From NCBI GenBank assembly GCA_001799635.1, contig MGTV01000010.1:108228-172227 (forward strand): 64,000 bases of DNA. The letters are read 5' to 3'. Shown here one piece after another: positions 10,279 to 19,550 of the stretch. The DNA comes from Elusimicrobia bacterium GWA2_62_23 (GTDB lineage Bacteria > Elusimicrobiota > Elusimicrobia > Elusimicrobiales > UBA9959). A program made the position numbers and the translations under genes. A model generated the notes under the pieces. The model was not told where the DNA came from. It was given only the letters and a program-made list of their open reading frames with translations, and made no database searches. Each line of letters starts with the position of its first letter. The stretch's first letter is position 1.

Positions 10279-11538
10279 ATGAAAGAATTCCTCCTGCCGC
10301 TGCTCCTCGCGCTGCCGCTGCCCGCCCAGGCCGGCGGCCCCTGCGGGAATTTCGACCGGCCCGCCAAAGAACTGGCCGCGCTGGTGACCGAAGCCCCCTC
10401 GGGCCTGGAAAAAGTTTTCGACAAGAGCCTGTTCTCCTACGTCTCCAGGGAAAAACTCGCCCTGGTCCTGTCGGACCTGCGCCGGGACAGCGGCGCCGTC
10501 AGGGCGCGGGTCTTCGTGAGCTCCGACAACGCCTGCTCCGCCCATTTCCTCTTCGATACCGACAAGGGGTACCGCGTTCCTACGGCCCTGACCCTGAACC
10601 CCGACACCGGCCGCCTCAGCGGCGTTTTCTTCGGGGTGCCCTACCGGGCCGACATGACGCTGGCCAAGGCGCGGGCGGAGCTGGCCGCCCTGCCCGGCCG
10701 CACCAGCCTGCTGGCCATTAAACTGGGCGAAAAGCCCGAGGCCGTGGAGACGCTCAACGAGAACGAACAGTTCGCCTCCGGCTCCGCCTTCAAACTTTAC
10801 GTGCTGGGCGCCCTGCTGGAGGAGAAATTCCCCTGGGACAAAGTAGTGCGCCTGCGCGACGAGGACAAGTCCCTGCCTTCCGGCAAACTGCGCGGCTGGC
10901 CAGAGGGCGCCCCGCTTACGGCGCACACGCTGGCCGCCCTGATGATCTCCGAGAGCGACAATACCGCCACCGACGCGCTGATAGCGGCCCTGGGCCGCCG
11001 CCGCATAGAGGCCGCCCTCCCCGCGCTCGGGCATTCCAACCCGTACCTGCTGCGGCCGTTCCTGACCACCGGGGAGTTCTTCCGGCTCAAGGCCGACAGC
11101 GAGGCCGCCCTGAAGTACCAGAACCTCGCCGTGGAGGAGCGCTACGATTTCCTGAAATCCCTGAAGAAGCGCCCGCTCTCCCCCGAGGGCCTGCGCCAGA
11201 GCCCTTTCGCCCTGAACGGGGTGGAGTGGCTGATCTCGCCCGGCGACATGTGCCGCGCCATGGATTATTTTCTGCGCAAGGACAGCCGGGAGGCGCTGGA
11301 GATCCTGGCGGTGAACACGGGCCTGGCCATGCCGCCCGGGAAATACCTTTACGCCGGCTATAAGGGCGGCAGCGAGCCCGGGGTGCTCTCCATGGCGTGG
11401 CTGCTGAAAAATTCTCGCTCCGAATGGTACTGCCTGGCCGCCGCCTGGAACAATGAAGCCGCCAACCTGGAAGAGAAAAAGTTCTTCGCCGTCATGCAGG
11501 GGGCGCTCAGCGCCCTGGCCGGCCGCGGCGCCGAATGA
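10279..11538 (+). CDS. Class A beta-lactamase-like serine hydrolase (secreted)
   Basis: Signal peptide MKEFLLPLLLALPLPAQA; SxxK motif GSAFKLY, SDN motif ISESDNTATDALI, KGG motif YKGGSEPG. Confidence 0.75.
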   Translation: MKEFLLPLLLALPLPAQAGGPCGNFDRPAKELAALVTEAPSGLEKVFDKSLFSYVSREKLALVLSDLRRDSGAVRARVFVSSDNACSAHFLFDTDKGYRVPTALTLNPDTGRLSGVFFGVPYRADMTLAKARAELAALPGRTSLLAIKLGEKPEAVETLNENEQFASGSAFKLYVLGALLEEKFPWDKVVRLRDEDKSLPSGKLRGWPEGAPLTAHTLAALMISESDNTATDALIAALGRRRIEAALPALGHSNPYLLRPFLTTGEFFRLKADSEAALKYQNLAVEERYDFLKSLKKRPLSPEGLRQSPFALNGVEWLISPGDMCRAMDYFLRKDSREALEILAVNTGLAMPPGKYLYAGYKGGSEPGVLSMAWLLKNSRSEWYCLAAAWNNEAANLEEKKFFAVMQGALSALAGRGAE

Positions 11539-11546
11539 CCCTGTAG

Positions 11547-11552
11547 TATAAT
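11547..11552 (+). promoter_or_regulatory. Putative -10 (TATAAT) 8 nt before ATG 11561
   Basis: ctgtagTATAATggatgactATG. Confidence 0.45.
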
Positions 11553-11560
11553 GGATGACT

Positions 11561-13024
11561 ATGCCAGTTAAAAAAACCGAAAAAGAGACCGCCGCCCCGA
11601 AACTGCCGCAGGAGGCCCCGCTGCGGGCGCTCTACAAGAAGACCTTCGGCGCGGAGCCGGAGAGTTTCGAAGCGCTGCGGGCCGACGGCTCGGCGCGCAG
11701 GCTGTTCAGGCTCGGGGACGGCAAGAGGTCGGTCATCGGCGCTTTCGGCCCCGACAAGCTGGAGAACCGGGCCTTCCTGGATTTCTCGCGGCGTTTCCGC
11801 GCCGAGAGGCTCCCGGTGCCGGAGATCTACGCGGCCGACGAGGCGCAGGGTTTCTACCTGGAGGAGGACCTGGGCAGCACCACCCTCTTCGAATATCTCA
11901 CGGCGGAGCGGAAGGGGGGCGACCTGCCGCCGCCCGTGCTGGAGGCCTACAAGAAGACGCTGGGCTGGCTGCCGCGCTTCCAGGAGCAGGTGCGCAAGGG
12001 CATGGACCTGAAGGCCTGCTACCCGCGCGCCGGCTTCGACCGGCAGTCCATCATGTGGGACCTGAATTATTTCAAGTACTATTTCCTGAAACTCGCCAAG
12101 ATCCCGTTCAACGAGCAGAAGCTGGAGGACGATTTCGCCCGCTTCGCCGATTTCCTGCTGGAGGCGCCTTCGGACTACTTCCTGTACCGCGACTTCCAGA
12201 GCCGCAACGTGATGCTGCGCGGCGGCGAGCCGTGGTTCATAGACTACCAGGGCGGGCGCCGCGGCGCGGCCCAGTACGACGTGGCCTCGCTGCTCTACGA
12301 CGCCAAGGCCGACCTGGCCCCGGAGACCCGCTCGCTGCTGCGCAAGCATTACCTGGAGGCCGCCGGGCTGGAGTCCAAGGCCTTCATGCGGCATTACCAT
12401 GCCTTCGTCTATATCCGCATCATGCAGGCCATGGGCGCCTACGGCCTGCGAGGCTTCTACGAGGGGAAAACGCATTTCCTCAACAGCGTGCCTTACGCCG
12501 TGAAGAACATAGAGTGGCTGCTGCGCAACGCCGAGCCCGGTGTGAACGCGCCGGAACTGCTGCAGTGCTTTAAGCGCATCGCGGCCTCCTCCTATCTGCG
12601 GCAGTTCGGTAAGACCAAGCTGGGCCTGACCGTGCGCGTTATGAGTTTTTCCTTCAAGAACGGTCTGCCGCTCGACGAGAAGGGCCACGGCGGCGGCTTC
12701 GTGTTCGACTGCCGGGCGCTCCCGAACCCGGGCCGCTACGAGCAATATAAGCAGCTCACCGGCCTGGACAAGTCCGTGGCCGAGTTTCTTAAAAAGGAGC
12801 CGGAGGTGGCGAAGTACCTGGAAAGCGTGTTCGCCATCACCGACATGAGCGTGGAGAATTACCTCTCCCGCAATTTCACCTCCCTGATGGTCAACTTCGG
12901 CTGCACCGGCGGCCGCCACCGCTCGGTGTATTGCGCCGAGGCGCTGGCCGCCAGGGTGAAGGCTAAGTACGGCGCCCGGGTGGAGCTGCTGCACCGTGAA
13001 CTTTCCGGCGGGGTCCTGAAGTGA
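11561..13024 (+). CDS. AmgK-like sugar kinase (APH fold) fused to RapZ C-terminal domain
   Basis: N-terminal APH-type kinase (YFLYRDFQSRNVMLRGGEPWFIDYQGG); C-terminal RapZ-C (FVFDCRALPNPGRY, VNFGCTGGRHRSVYCAEALA). The ORF also has an in-frame ATG at 11555. Confidence 0.85.
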   Translation: MPVKKTEKETAAPKLPQEAPLRALYKKTFGAEPESFEALRADGSARRLFRLGDGKRSVIGAFGPDKLENRAFLDFSRRFRAERLPVPEIYAADEAQGFYLEEDLGSTTLFEYLTAERKGGDLPPPVLEAYKKTLGWLPRFQEQVRKGMDLKACYPRAGFDRQSIMWDLNYFKYYFLKLAKIPFNEQKLEDDFARFADFLLEAPSDYFLYRDFQSRNVMLRGGEPWFIDYQGGRRGAAQYDVASLLYDAKADLAPETRSLLRKHYLEAAGLESKAFMRHYHAFVYIRIMQAMGAYGLRGFYEGKTHFLNSVPYAVKNIEWLLRNAEPGVNAPELLQCFKRIAASSYLRQFGKTKLGLTVRVMSFSFKNGLPLDEKGHGGGFVFDCRALPNPGRYEQYKQLTGLDKSVAEFLKKEPEVAKYLESVFAITDMSVENYLSRNFTSLMVNFGCTGGRHRSVYCAEALAARVKAKYGARVELLHRELSGGVLK

Positions 13025-13728
13025 AGGCCATGGTCTTCGCGGCGGGGCTGGGCACCCGCCTGCGCCCGCTGACGAACGACCTCCCCAAGGCCCTGGTGGA
13101 CGTGAACGGAGCCACCATGCTGGAGCTGGTGCTGCGGCGCCTGGCCGCCGCCGGCGTCACGGAGTTCGTGGTGAACACGCACCATTTCCACGACAAGATC
13201 GCCGCCTGCCTGCGCGAGAAGAGTGACTTCGGTTTCAAAATAACGCTTTCCCGGGAAGAGGAATTCCCGCTGGAGACCGGCGGAGGCCTTAAGAAGGCTG
13301 CGGCCCTGCTCGGCGGCGGGCCGTTCTTCGCGTATAACGCCGACGTCTATTCCGAAATGGACCTGACCGGGCTTTACCGGGCGCACGCCGCGGCCGGGGC
13401 CCTGGCCACGCTGGCCGTGCGCGACCGGGGGTCCAAACGGCGCCTGCTGTTCGACGGTAACATGGCCCTGCGCGGCAGGGAGGGCGAGGCGGCCGGAGAG
13501 CGGCTGCGCCCGCTGGCCTTCAGCGGCATCCAGGTGATCTCGCCTGGGATCTTCGACAAAATGACCGAGAGCGGGGTCTTCTCCATAACCGGCGTCTACC
13601 TGCGGCTGGCGGCGGCCGGGGAGCGGATAAAGGGTTTTGAAGATAAGTCCGGTTTTTGGTGCGACATAGGGGACCTGGAGCGCCTGGAGACCGTCCGGCG
13701 CCGCGCGGCGGTTGACCGGGCCGCATAA
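13021..13728 (+). CDS. murU: Sugar-1-phosphate nucleotidyltransferase (MurU-like)
   Basis: MKAMVFAAGLGTRLRPLTNDLPKALVDVNG, FFAYNADVYSEMDL; GTGA overlap with the upstream kinase stop codon. Symbol by context. Confidence 0.7.
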   Translation: MKAMVFAAGLGTRLRPLTNDLPKALVDVNGATMLELVLRRLAAAGVTEFVVNTHHFHDKIAACLREKSDFGFKITLSREEEFPLETGGGLKKAAALLGGGPFFAYNADVYSEMDLTGLYRAHAAAGALATLAVRDRGSKRRLLFDGNMALRGREGEAAGERLRPLAFSGIQVISPGIFDKMTESGVFSITGVYLRLAAAGERIKGFEDKSGFWCDIGDLERLETVRRRAAVDRAA

Positions 13729-13732
13729 TTTA

Positions 13733-13738
13733 TATAAT
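13733..13738 (+). promoter_or_regulatory. Putative -10 (TATAAT) 8 nt before ATG 13747, with ttgacc about 15 nt upstream
   Basis: ggTTGACCgggccgcataatttaTATAATagccctgaATG. Confidence 0.5.
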
Positions 13739-13746
13739 AGCCCTGA

Positions 13747-14766
13747 ATGAAAGCCTCCCTTATAAGTCTCCTTTTTTCCCTGCTTGCCGCCGCGCCCGCC
13801 GCGGCCGCTCCGGCCCTTCCGGCCTTTACCGGCTTTGACAACGCCGGGGCCGCGCTGGCGCCGGCCGTAGCCGAGCCGCTCGCCCCCGCCCCCACGGCCC
13901 TGGCCAGGCCGGTGGTCATTTCCATAGTGGGAGTGGATTTCACCGAGGTCGGCTTCGGGAAGCTGGAGCTGGCTTATTTCAAGGCGATAATCGCGCACTT
14001 CAGGCCGGGGGGCAAGCTCGACGAGCGCCTGTTCGACGAGCGCCTTTCGAGCGTGGGCAAGGACGCCGAACTGGCCGAATTTTACAAGCGCCAGCCGGAC
14101 AATTACCTGGACGCGCGCCTGGCCGGAGTGCTGCCCGCGGACCGCTATGAGATAGTCCCCGTGCGCTGGTCGCGCGATCCCGAGGAGAGCGCCGCCGCTC
14201 TGCCCGTGGTGGAAAAAGAGATAAAGAAGATCTTCGCCGCGGCCAAGGCCGAGGGGCGGCCCGTGTACCTGGTGGCCCACAGCTGGGGCACCGTCCTGGC
14301 CCATACCGTGCTGCACCGCCTCGCCGCCTCCAGCCCCGAAGTGCGCATAGAAAAATTCATAACGCTGGGCTCGCCGCTGGTGCCGGGCCACTGGTGGATG
14401 GAGCTCTTCATGGAGCTGGAGATAAACACCGGCCAGCTGCAGGCCTACGTGGCCAAGCCGCGCAACGTGGGCGCCTGGATGAACCTCTGGGCCCGGAACG
14501 ATTATTTCTCCAACGAGATAAAGGCCGCCGACAAGAACGTGCGCCAGGACGGCCTGACCGTGGCGCTGGAGGCCAGGGTGAAGAAGGCGGCCGAGCAGGA
14601 CCATTCGCTGCGCCCCGAGGCCCTGCGCGACCTGTTCTTCCTGAAGAGCCTCAAGACCTGGCATTTCGCCTACATTTTCGACTTCAGGATCTTCCTGAAA
14701 ACCCTGAAAGAATACCACGAGCAGCGCATCTTCGAGCCGGCCATCTCGCAGGAGCTGGCTTACTAG
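13747..14766 (+). CDS. Secreted alpha/beta-hydrolase (lipase-like)
   Basis: Signal peptide; VYLVAHSWGTVLAHTVLHRL (GxSxG nucleophile elbow: HSWGT). Confidence 0.65.
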   Translation: MKASLISLLFSLLAAAPAAAAPALPAFTGFDNAGAALAPAVAEPLAPAPTALARPVVISIVGVDFTEVGFGKLELAYFKAIIAHFRPGGKLDERLFDERLSSVGKDAELAEFYKRQPDNYLDARLAGVLPADRYEIVPVRWSRDPEESAAALPVVEKEIKKIFAAAKAEGRPVYLVAHSWGTVLAHTVLHRLAASSPEVRIEKFITLGSPLVPGHWWMELFMELEINTGQLQAYVAKPRNVGAWMNLWARNDYFSNEIKAADKNVRQDGLTVALEARVKKAAEQDHSLRPEALRDLFFLKSLKTWHFAYIFDFRIFLKTLKEYHEQRIFEPAISQELAY

Positions 14767-14778
14767 CCGGGAACCGCC

Positions 14779-15243
14779 ATGATAGCCGTTAAGCTGGAGG
14801 ACGCGGCCCGCCAGGCGCCTGGCGGGAGCGGCCTTCGGAAAGCCATCGACTTCCTGAAGCGGCCGGGCGCCGCAAACCTGCCCGACGGGCGCCACGGCAT
14901 AGACGGGGATAAAGTTTTCGCGCTGGTGCAGCGCTACGAAACGCTGGCCGCGCAGCGCCCCCGGTTCGAGGCCCACCGCAAATATGTCGACGTACAGTTC
15001 ATCGCCTCCGGAGCCGAGGTCATAGGCTGGGTCCCGCTGGGTTTTGTGCGCGTGGACGAACCTTATGACGCGGACAAGGACGTCTGCTTCGGCGAGGCGG
15101 CCGGCGGCTGGACCCCGGTGCGGCTGGAGGCGGGACAGCTCGCGGTGCTCTACCCGGAGGACGCCCACGCCCCGCGGCTCGCGGCCGGCGCCCCGGCCCG
15201 GGTGGCAAAGATCGTGGTGAAGGTCGCGGTCACGGAACTTTAA
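14779..15243 (+). CDS. YhcH/YjgK/YiaL family protein (possible sugar anomerase)
   Basis: FEAHRKYVDVQFIASGAEVIGWVPL and LAVLYPEDAHAPRLA...VAKIVVKV motifs. Confidence 0.8.
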   Translation: MIAVKLEDAARQAPGGSGLRKAIDFLKRPGAANLPDGRHGIDGDKVFALVQRYETLAAQRPRFEAHRKYVDVQFIASGAEVIGWVPLGFVRVDEPYDADKDVCFGEAAGGWTPVRLEAGQLAVLYPEDAHAPRLAAGAPARVAKIVVKVAVTEL

Positions 15244-15248
15244 AATTT

Positions 15249-15659
15249 ATGACATTCAAAGAACTTATCCGCACGGCGATCTACAACGAGATGGACGACG
15301 TGACCTCATTCGGCGAGGAGGCCGAGACCTTCGGCGGCGATCCCCGCGTCGGAGAAGAAATGAAGGCCCTGTTCGGCAAACTGGCCGACGAGAAGCGCGA
15401 GCGGCTCAAGGAGCTGGGCAAGATCTTCAAGGAAGGCACCGGGTTCAGGCAGCGCGCCGCGGCGCCCGCCCGCTCCCTGGAGGCCGCCCTCCGGACGCAC
15501 GTGACCCGCTCCGAGCTGACCGTGCGGGTGTACGCCGGCCTGCTCAAGGAACTCAATAAACCCGAATTCAAAGAAGCCGTCGCCGCCATGCTCCTGCGCG
15601 AGCGGGAGGAGACCCTGGCCGGCGTCCGGCGGCTGCAGGCCGCCCTGAAGGGGAGCTGA
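15249..15659 (+). CDS. Ferritin-like/rubrerythrin-like helical protein
   Basis: Helical with spaced Glu: IRTAIYNEMDDVTSFGEEAETF...LADEKRERLKELGKIF. Confidence 0.5.
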   Translation: MTFKELIRTAIYNEMDDVTSFGEEAETFGGDPRVGEEMKALFGKLADEKRERLKELGKIFKEGTGFRQRAAAPARSLEAALRTHVTRSELTVRVYAGLLKELNKPEFKEAVAAMLLREREETLAGVRRLQAALKGS

Positions 15660-15663
15660 GGCG

Positions 15664-16437
15664 ATGGCCGCGCATAAGCTGGCCGACGGCTCCGAGGTCT
15701 ATTGGGACGGGGACCAGTACGACGCCTTCAACCAGCCCTACCAGGATGATTTCCCTTTCTACCTCGCCGCGGCTAAAAAGGCGCGGGGGGCCGTGCTGGA
15801 GCTGGCCTGCGGCACCGGCCGCCTGACCATCCCGCTCAGGAAGTCCGGCGTTGAGATAACCGGACTGGACTATTCCCCGGCCATGCTGGCCCGGGCCAGG
15901 GCCAAGGCCGCCGCGGCCGGGCTGCAGGTCCATTTCCTGCGCGGGGACGCAAGGAAATTCGCGCTGGGGAAGAAATTCAAGCTCATCTTCATGGCCTTTA
16001 ATTCCATGCAGCACCTCGGCCGCCGCGAGGACCTGGAGGGCCTGTTCGCCTCCGTCGCCCGCCACCTGGCGCCGGGGGGGCTCTTTATTTTCGACGTCTT
16101 TAACCCGGAGCCGCGCTTTTTCACCCGCGACCCCGAGGAACTGCTGCCGGTGGCCTATTACCCGGACCCGTCCGGGGAGGGGAAAATGCTGGTGAACGAG
16201 CAGTATTCCTATGATAAGGCGGCCCAGACCTCGCGGCTGACCTGGCATTACCGCAGCGAAAAGACGGGTAAAACCCTTAAAAAAAGCCTTAATCTGCGCT
16301 GCTTTTTCCCGGAAGAGCTGCTGGCGCTGGTCCACTACAACGGCTTTAAAGTGCTCAGGCGCTACGGCGATTTCAGGCGCCGCCCCTTCTCGGCCGAGGC
16401 CGGCAAGCAGATCCTGGTCTGCGCCCCCGGGTTGTAA
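15664..16437 (+). CDS. Class I SAM-dependent methyltransferase
   Basis: VLELACGTGRLTIPL, GLDYSPAMLARAR, LIFMAFNSMQHL. Confidence 0.85.
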   Translation: MAAHKLADGSEVYWDGDQYDAFNQPYQDDFPFYLAAAKKARGAVLELACGTGRLTIPLRKSGVEITGLDYSPAMLARARAKAAAAGLQVHFLRGDARKFALGKKFKLIFMAFNSMQHLGRREDLEGLFASVARHLAPGGLFIFDVFNPEPRFFTRDPEELLPVAYYPDPSGEGKMLVNEQYSYDKAAQTSRLTWHYRSEKTGKTLKKSLNLRCFFPEELLALVHYNGFKVLRRYGDFRRRPFSAEAGKQILVCAPGL

Positions 16438-16470
16438 ACCCCCCCGCTGATTTGCTATTATTAACCTACT

Positions 16471-16779
16471 ATGAATACCTATGAGTTAATGCTGATTATC
16501 AATCCCCAGCTGACCGACGCCGAAGTCGGGGAAGCGGTGGAAAAGGCCAAAAAGATCCTGACCGACGAAAAGGGCGAAGTGCTCGCCGAGGACAGGCTGG
16601 GCCGCAAGAAGTTCACCCATAACGTGGGCAAGAACCGCGACGGCTTCTACGTTTACATGAAGGTGAAGGCCGCGCCGGAAAGCGTGAAGGCCATCAACCA
16701 CAGCCTGAAACTGCAGGAAACCGTTCTGCGCGCCCTGATGATGAAGGCGACCGTGGAACAGCCTGTAAAGAAAGCTTAA
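16471..16779 (+). CDS. rpsF: 30S ribosomal protein S6
   Basis: MNTYELMLIINPQLTDAEV...; position before ssb/rpsR. Confidence 0.95.
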   Translation: MNTYELMLIINPQLTDAEVGEAVEKAKKILTDEKGEVLAEDRLGRKKFTHNVGKNRDGFYVYMKVKAAPESVKAINHSLKLQETVLRALMMKATVEQPVKKA

Positions 16780-16800
16780 GCGGCCCTCACGGGGGACACT

Positions 16801-17250
16801 ATGGACTTAAAGATCCCTGAGATCAACCAGGTCATGATAGCCGGAAGGCTGACCCGCGATCCCGAGCTGCGCTTCACGCAGAAGCAGCAGGGCGTGGTCT
16901 CCCTCTCCATCGCCGTGAACCGGCGCTACCAGGACCAGGCTTCCGGAGAATGGAAGGACGACACCACCTTCGTGCCGGTCACCGTCTGGGGTCCCGCCGC
17001 CGAGCGCTGCAAGGACAAGATGAAGAAGGGCAGCCCGGTGCTCATCGAAGGCCGCCTGACCGCTTCCGAGTACACGGACAAAACCGGCCAGAAGCGCAAA
17101 GAGATGAAGGTCACCGCCCGCCGCGTGCAGCTGATGGCGTACGGCGAGCAGGGCGGCGCCGAAGCCGCGCCCAAGGGCGAGGCCGAAGAGGTTTCCGCGG
17201 ACGCGGAGCCCAAGAGCGATCCCTCCGGCATAGAAGAAGTGCCGTTCTAA
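16801..17250 (+). CDS. ssb: Single-stranded DNA-binding protein
   Basis: NQVMIAGRLTRDPELRFT...; acidic C-terminus ending EEVPF. Confidence 0.95.
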   Translation: MDLKIPEINQVMIAGRLTRDPELRFTQKQQGVVSLSIAVNRRYQDQASGEWKDDTTFVPVTVWGPAAERCKDKMKKGSPVLIEGRLTASEYTDKTGQKRKEMKVTARRVQLMAYGEQGGAEAAPKGEAEEVSADAEPKSDPSGIEEVPF

Positions 17251-17286
17251 AGAATTCGTTTTCTAAAACCAGTAGGAGCAAACATT

Positions 17287-17604
17287 ATGGAGAACAAAGA
17301 AACCACCCCCAAGCCGGCCGAAGCAGCGGCGGCCCCCCGGCCCCACGCCGGTCCTCACGCCGGTCCCGGCCCGCGCCGCCCCGGCGGCCGCAGGTTCGCC
17401 CCGCGCCGCAAGGTGTGCCGCCTGTGCGCCGAGCACATAGACCTGGTGGACTACAAGCAGGCCCAGATCGTGAAAACTTTCTGCACCGACACCGGCAAGA
17501 TCCTTTCCCGCCGCATCACCGGCGCCTGCGCCAAGCATCAGCGCCAGATCATGAGGGCCGTGAAGATCAACCGCAACCTGAGCCTCATGCCCTACAACGG
17601 CTAA
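17287..17604 (+). CDS. rpsR: 30S ribosomal protein S18 with Ala/Pro/His-rich N-terminal extension
   Basis: RRKVCRLCAEHIDLVDYKQAQIVKTFCTDTGKILSRRITGACAKHQRQIMRAVKINRNLSLMPY. Confidence 0.95.
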   Translation: MENKETTPKPAEAAAAPRPHAGPHAGPGPRRPGGRRFAPRRKVCRLCAEHIDLVDYKQAQIVKTFCTDTGKILSRRITGACAKHQRQIMRAVKINRNLSLMPYNG

Positions 17605-17616
17605 CGGAGCACTAAA

Positions 17617-18066
17617 ATGAAAGTCATACTCAAGAAAGACATTTACAACCTCGGCCGTTCCGGCGAGATCAAGACCGTGAAAGACGGCTACGCCCGCAAC
17701 TTCCTCATGCCCCGCGGCCTGGTGGAAGCCGCCACCGAAGGCGCCCTGAAGGCCTGGAAGAACTCCGCCGACAAGCGCGCCAAGCGCGTGGCCTCCGAGG
17801 ATTCCGCCCTGAAGGAACTGGCCAAGCGCCTGTCCGCCATCACCCTTTCCTTCTCCCGCCCCGTTTCCGAAGAGGGCGTCATGTACGGGTCCGTGGCCAA
17901 GAGCGACATCATAAAGAACCTGGCCGCCGCCGACATGGAGATAGACAAGGACATGATCCGCCTGCCGGCTTCCATCAAGGCCGTGGGCACCTTCGAAGTC
18001 GAGATCGCCCTGAAGCCCGACATCACGGCCAAGATCAAGGTCGCCGTTTCGGCCCAGAGCAAGTAA
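17617..18066 (+). CDS. rplI: 50S ribosomal protein L9
   Basis: MKVILKKDIYNLGRSGEIKTVKDGYARNFLMPRGLVEAAT. Confidence 0.97.
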   Translation: MKVILKKDIYNLGRSGEIKTVKDGYARNFLMPRGLVEAATEGALKAWKNSADKRAKRVASEDSALKELAKRLSAITLSFSRPVSEEGVMYGSVAKSDIIKNLAAADMEIDKDMIRLPASIKAVGTFEVEIALKPDITAKIKVAVSAQSK

Positions 18067-18150
18067 GCGCTTCTTAAGACGTCTACCGCCCGGGTCCGGC
18101 TTCAACGCCCGGCCCGGGCTTAAAATCTCCCAGCCCTGCAGGGGGGGCAT

Positions 18151-19533
18151 ATGGCCTACAACAAGGTTCCTCCACATTCCACCGAGGCGGAAATGGCCGT
18201 TCTCGGCGCCATGCTCATTGAGAAAGAGGTCATGGACAGCGTGGCCGAGATCCTGCAGCCCAAGCACTTCTACAGCGACACCCACAGCAAGATCTACGAA
18301 GCCATCATGGACCTGCGGCAGCGCAACCTGCCGGTGGACGTGGTCACTTTGTCCGAGGAGCTCAAGAAGAGCGGCCGCCTGGAGGAACTGGGCGGGAATA
18401 AGTACCTGGCCGATCTCATGGAGAAGGTCTCCACCGCGGCCCATACCAACGCCTACGCCAATATCGTAAAAGAGAAGGCCCTGCTGCGCGAGCTCATCCG
18501 CGTGTCCACCGCCGTGGTGGAAAAGTCGTTCGAGGCATCGGACGACGTCAGCAAGATCATGGATTTCGCCGAGGCGCAGGTGCTCTCGGTAGCCCAGAAG
18601 AACACGGACCACGGCTTCGCCAACGCGGCGTCGCTGGCCACCGAGACCCTGGGCCGCATAGAAAAATTCTACTCCAACCATTCCGCCATCACCGGCGTGC
18701 CCACGGGCTTCACCAAGCTCGACGACATGACCGGCGGCTTCCAGAAATCGGACCTGATCATCCTCGCGGCCCGCCCGTCCATGGGCAAGACCGCCATGGC
18801 GCTGAACATGGCCTACCACGCCTGCGTGGAGAAGAAGTTCCCCACCGCGTTCTTCTCGCTGGAAATGAACCGCTACTCCATCATGCAGCGCCTCATCTGC
18901 TCCGCGGCCCGGGCCAACCTGGGCGGCGTGCGCAACGGCCGCCTGCCGCGCGACATCTGGCCCCAGCTCACCCGCTACACCGCCACCGTCGCGGAAGCCC
19001 CGCTTTACATCGACGACACGCCCGGCCTCACCATCCTGGACATCCGCAACCGGACCAGGAAGCTGGTGAGCCAGCTCAAGAACGAGGGCAAGGAACTGGG
19101 CCTCATCGTCATCGACTACCTGCAGCTCATCCGCGGCGCCGGCCGCACCGAGAGCCGCCAGCAGGAAGTGGCCGAGATCTCGCGCCTGCTCAAGGACCTG
19201 GCCCGCAGCCTGGAAGTCCCGGTGATAGCGCTTTCCCAGCTTAACCGCCGCAGCGAGGACAAGGGCCGCGAAGGCAACCGCCCGCAGCTCTCCGACCTGC
19301 GCGATTCCGGTTCCATAGAGCAGGACGCCGACGTGGTGGGCATGATCCACCGCGAGGAATATTACAAGCGCGAAGACCCGACTTTGAAGAACAAGGCCAC
19401 GCTCATCATAGCCAAGCAGCGCAACGGCCCCGTGGGCGACGTGGACCTGGCGTTCTTCCACGAGTACACCAAGTTCGAGAACCTGACCGTCTCCGCCATG
19501 GAGACCGCGGTGCCGGAAGAGGCCGTCTTCTGA
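18151..19533 (+). CDS. dnaB: Replicative DNA helicase
   Basis: KVPPHSTEAEMAVLGAML; Walker A ARPSMGKTAMALN; VIDYLQLIRG; QLNRRSEDK. Confidence 0.97.
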   Translation: MAYNKVPPHSTEAEMAVLGAMLIEKEVMDSVAEILQPKHFYSDTHSKIYEAIMDLRQRNLPVDVVTLSEELKKSGRLEELGGNKYLADLMEKVSTAAHTNAYANIVKEKALLRELIRVSTAVVEKSFEASDDVSKIMDFAEAQVLSVAQKNTDHGFANAASLATETLGRIEKFYSNHSAITGVPTGFTKLDDMTGGFQKSDLIILAARPSMGKTAMALNMAYHACVEKKFPTAFFSLEMNRYSIMQRLICSAARANLGGVRNGRLPRDIWPQLTRYTATVAEAPLYIDDTPGLTILDIRNRTRKLVSQLKNEGKELGLIVIDYLQLIRGAGRTESRQQEVAEISRLLKDLARSLEVPVIALSQLNRRSEDKGREGNRPQLSDLRDSGSIEQDADVVGMIHREEYYKREDPTLKNKATLIIAKQRNGPVGDVDLAFFHEYTKFENLTVSAMETAVPEEAVF

Positions 19534-19550
19534 CGACGGCGCAAGCGCCC

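Noticed and set aside
10279-11538. Calling the class A-like hydrolase a beta-lactam resistance gene
   Set aside because: Motifs support the fold, but activity cannot be judged; the Glu166-type region was not identified with confidence.
12859-15168. Long antisense ORF (769 aa)
   Set aside because: Opposes well-supported genes (kinase-RapZ, MurU-like, hydrolase, YhcH); no recognisable domain. Same reasoning applied to 6800-8944, 17263-19461, 34146-35504, 39047-40711, 49536-50600, 52091-53458, 53392-54882 and 55776-57239.
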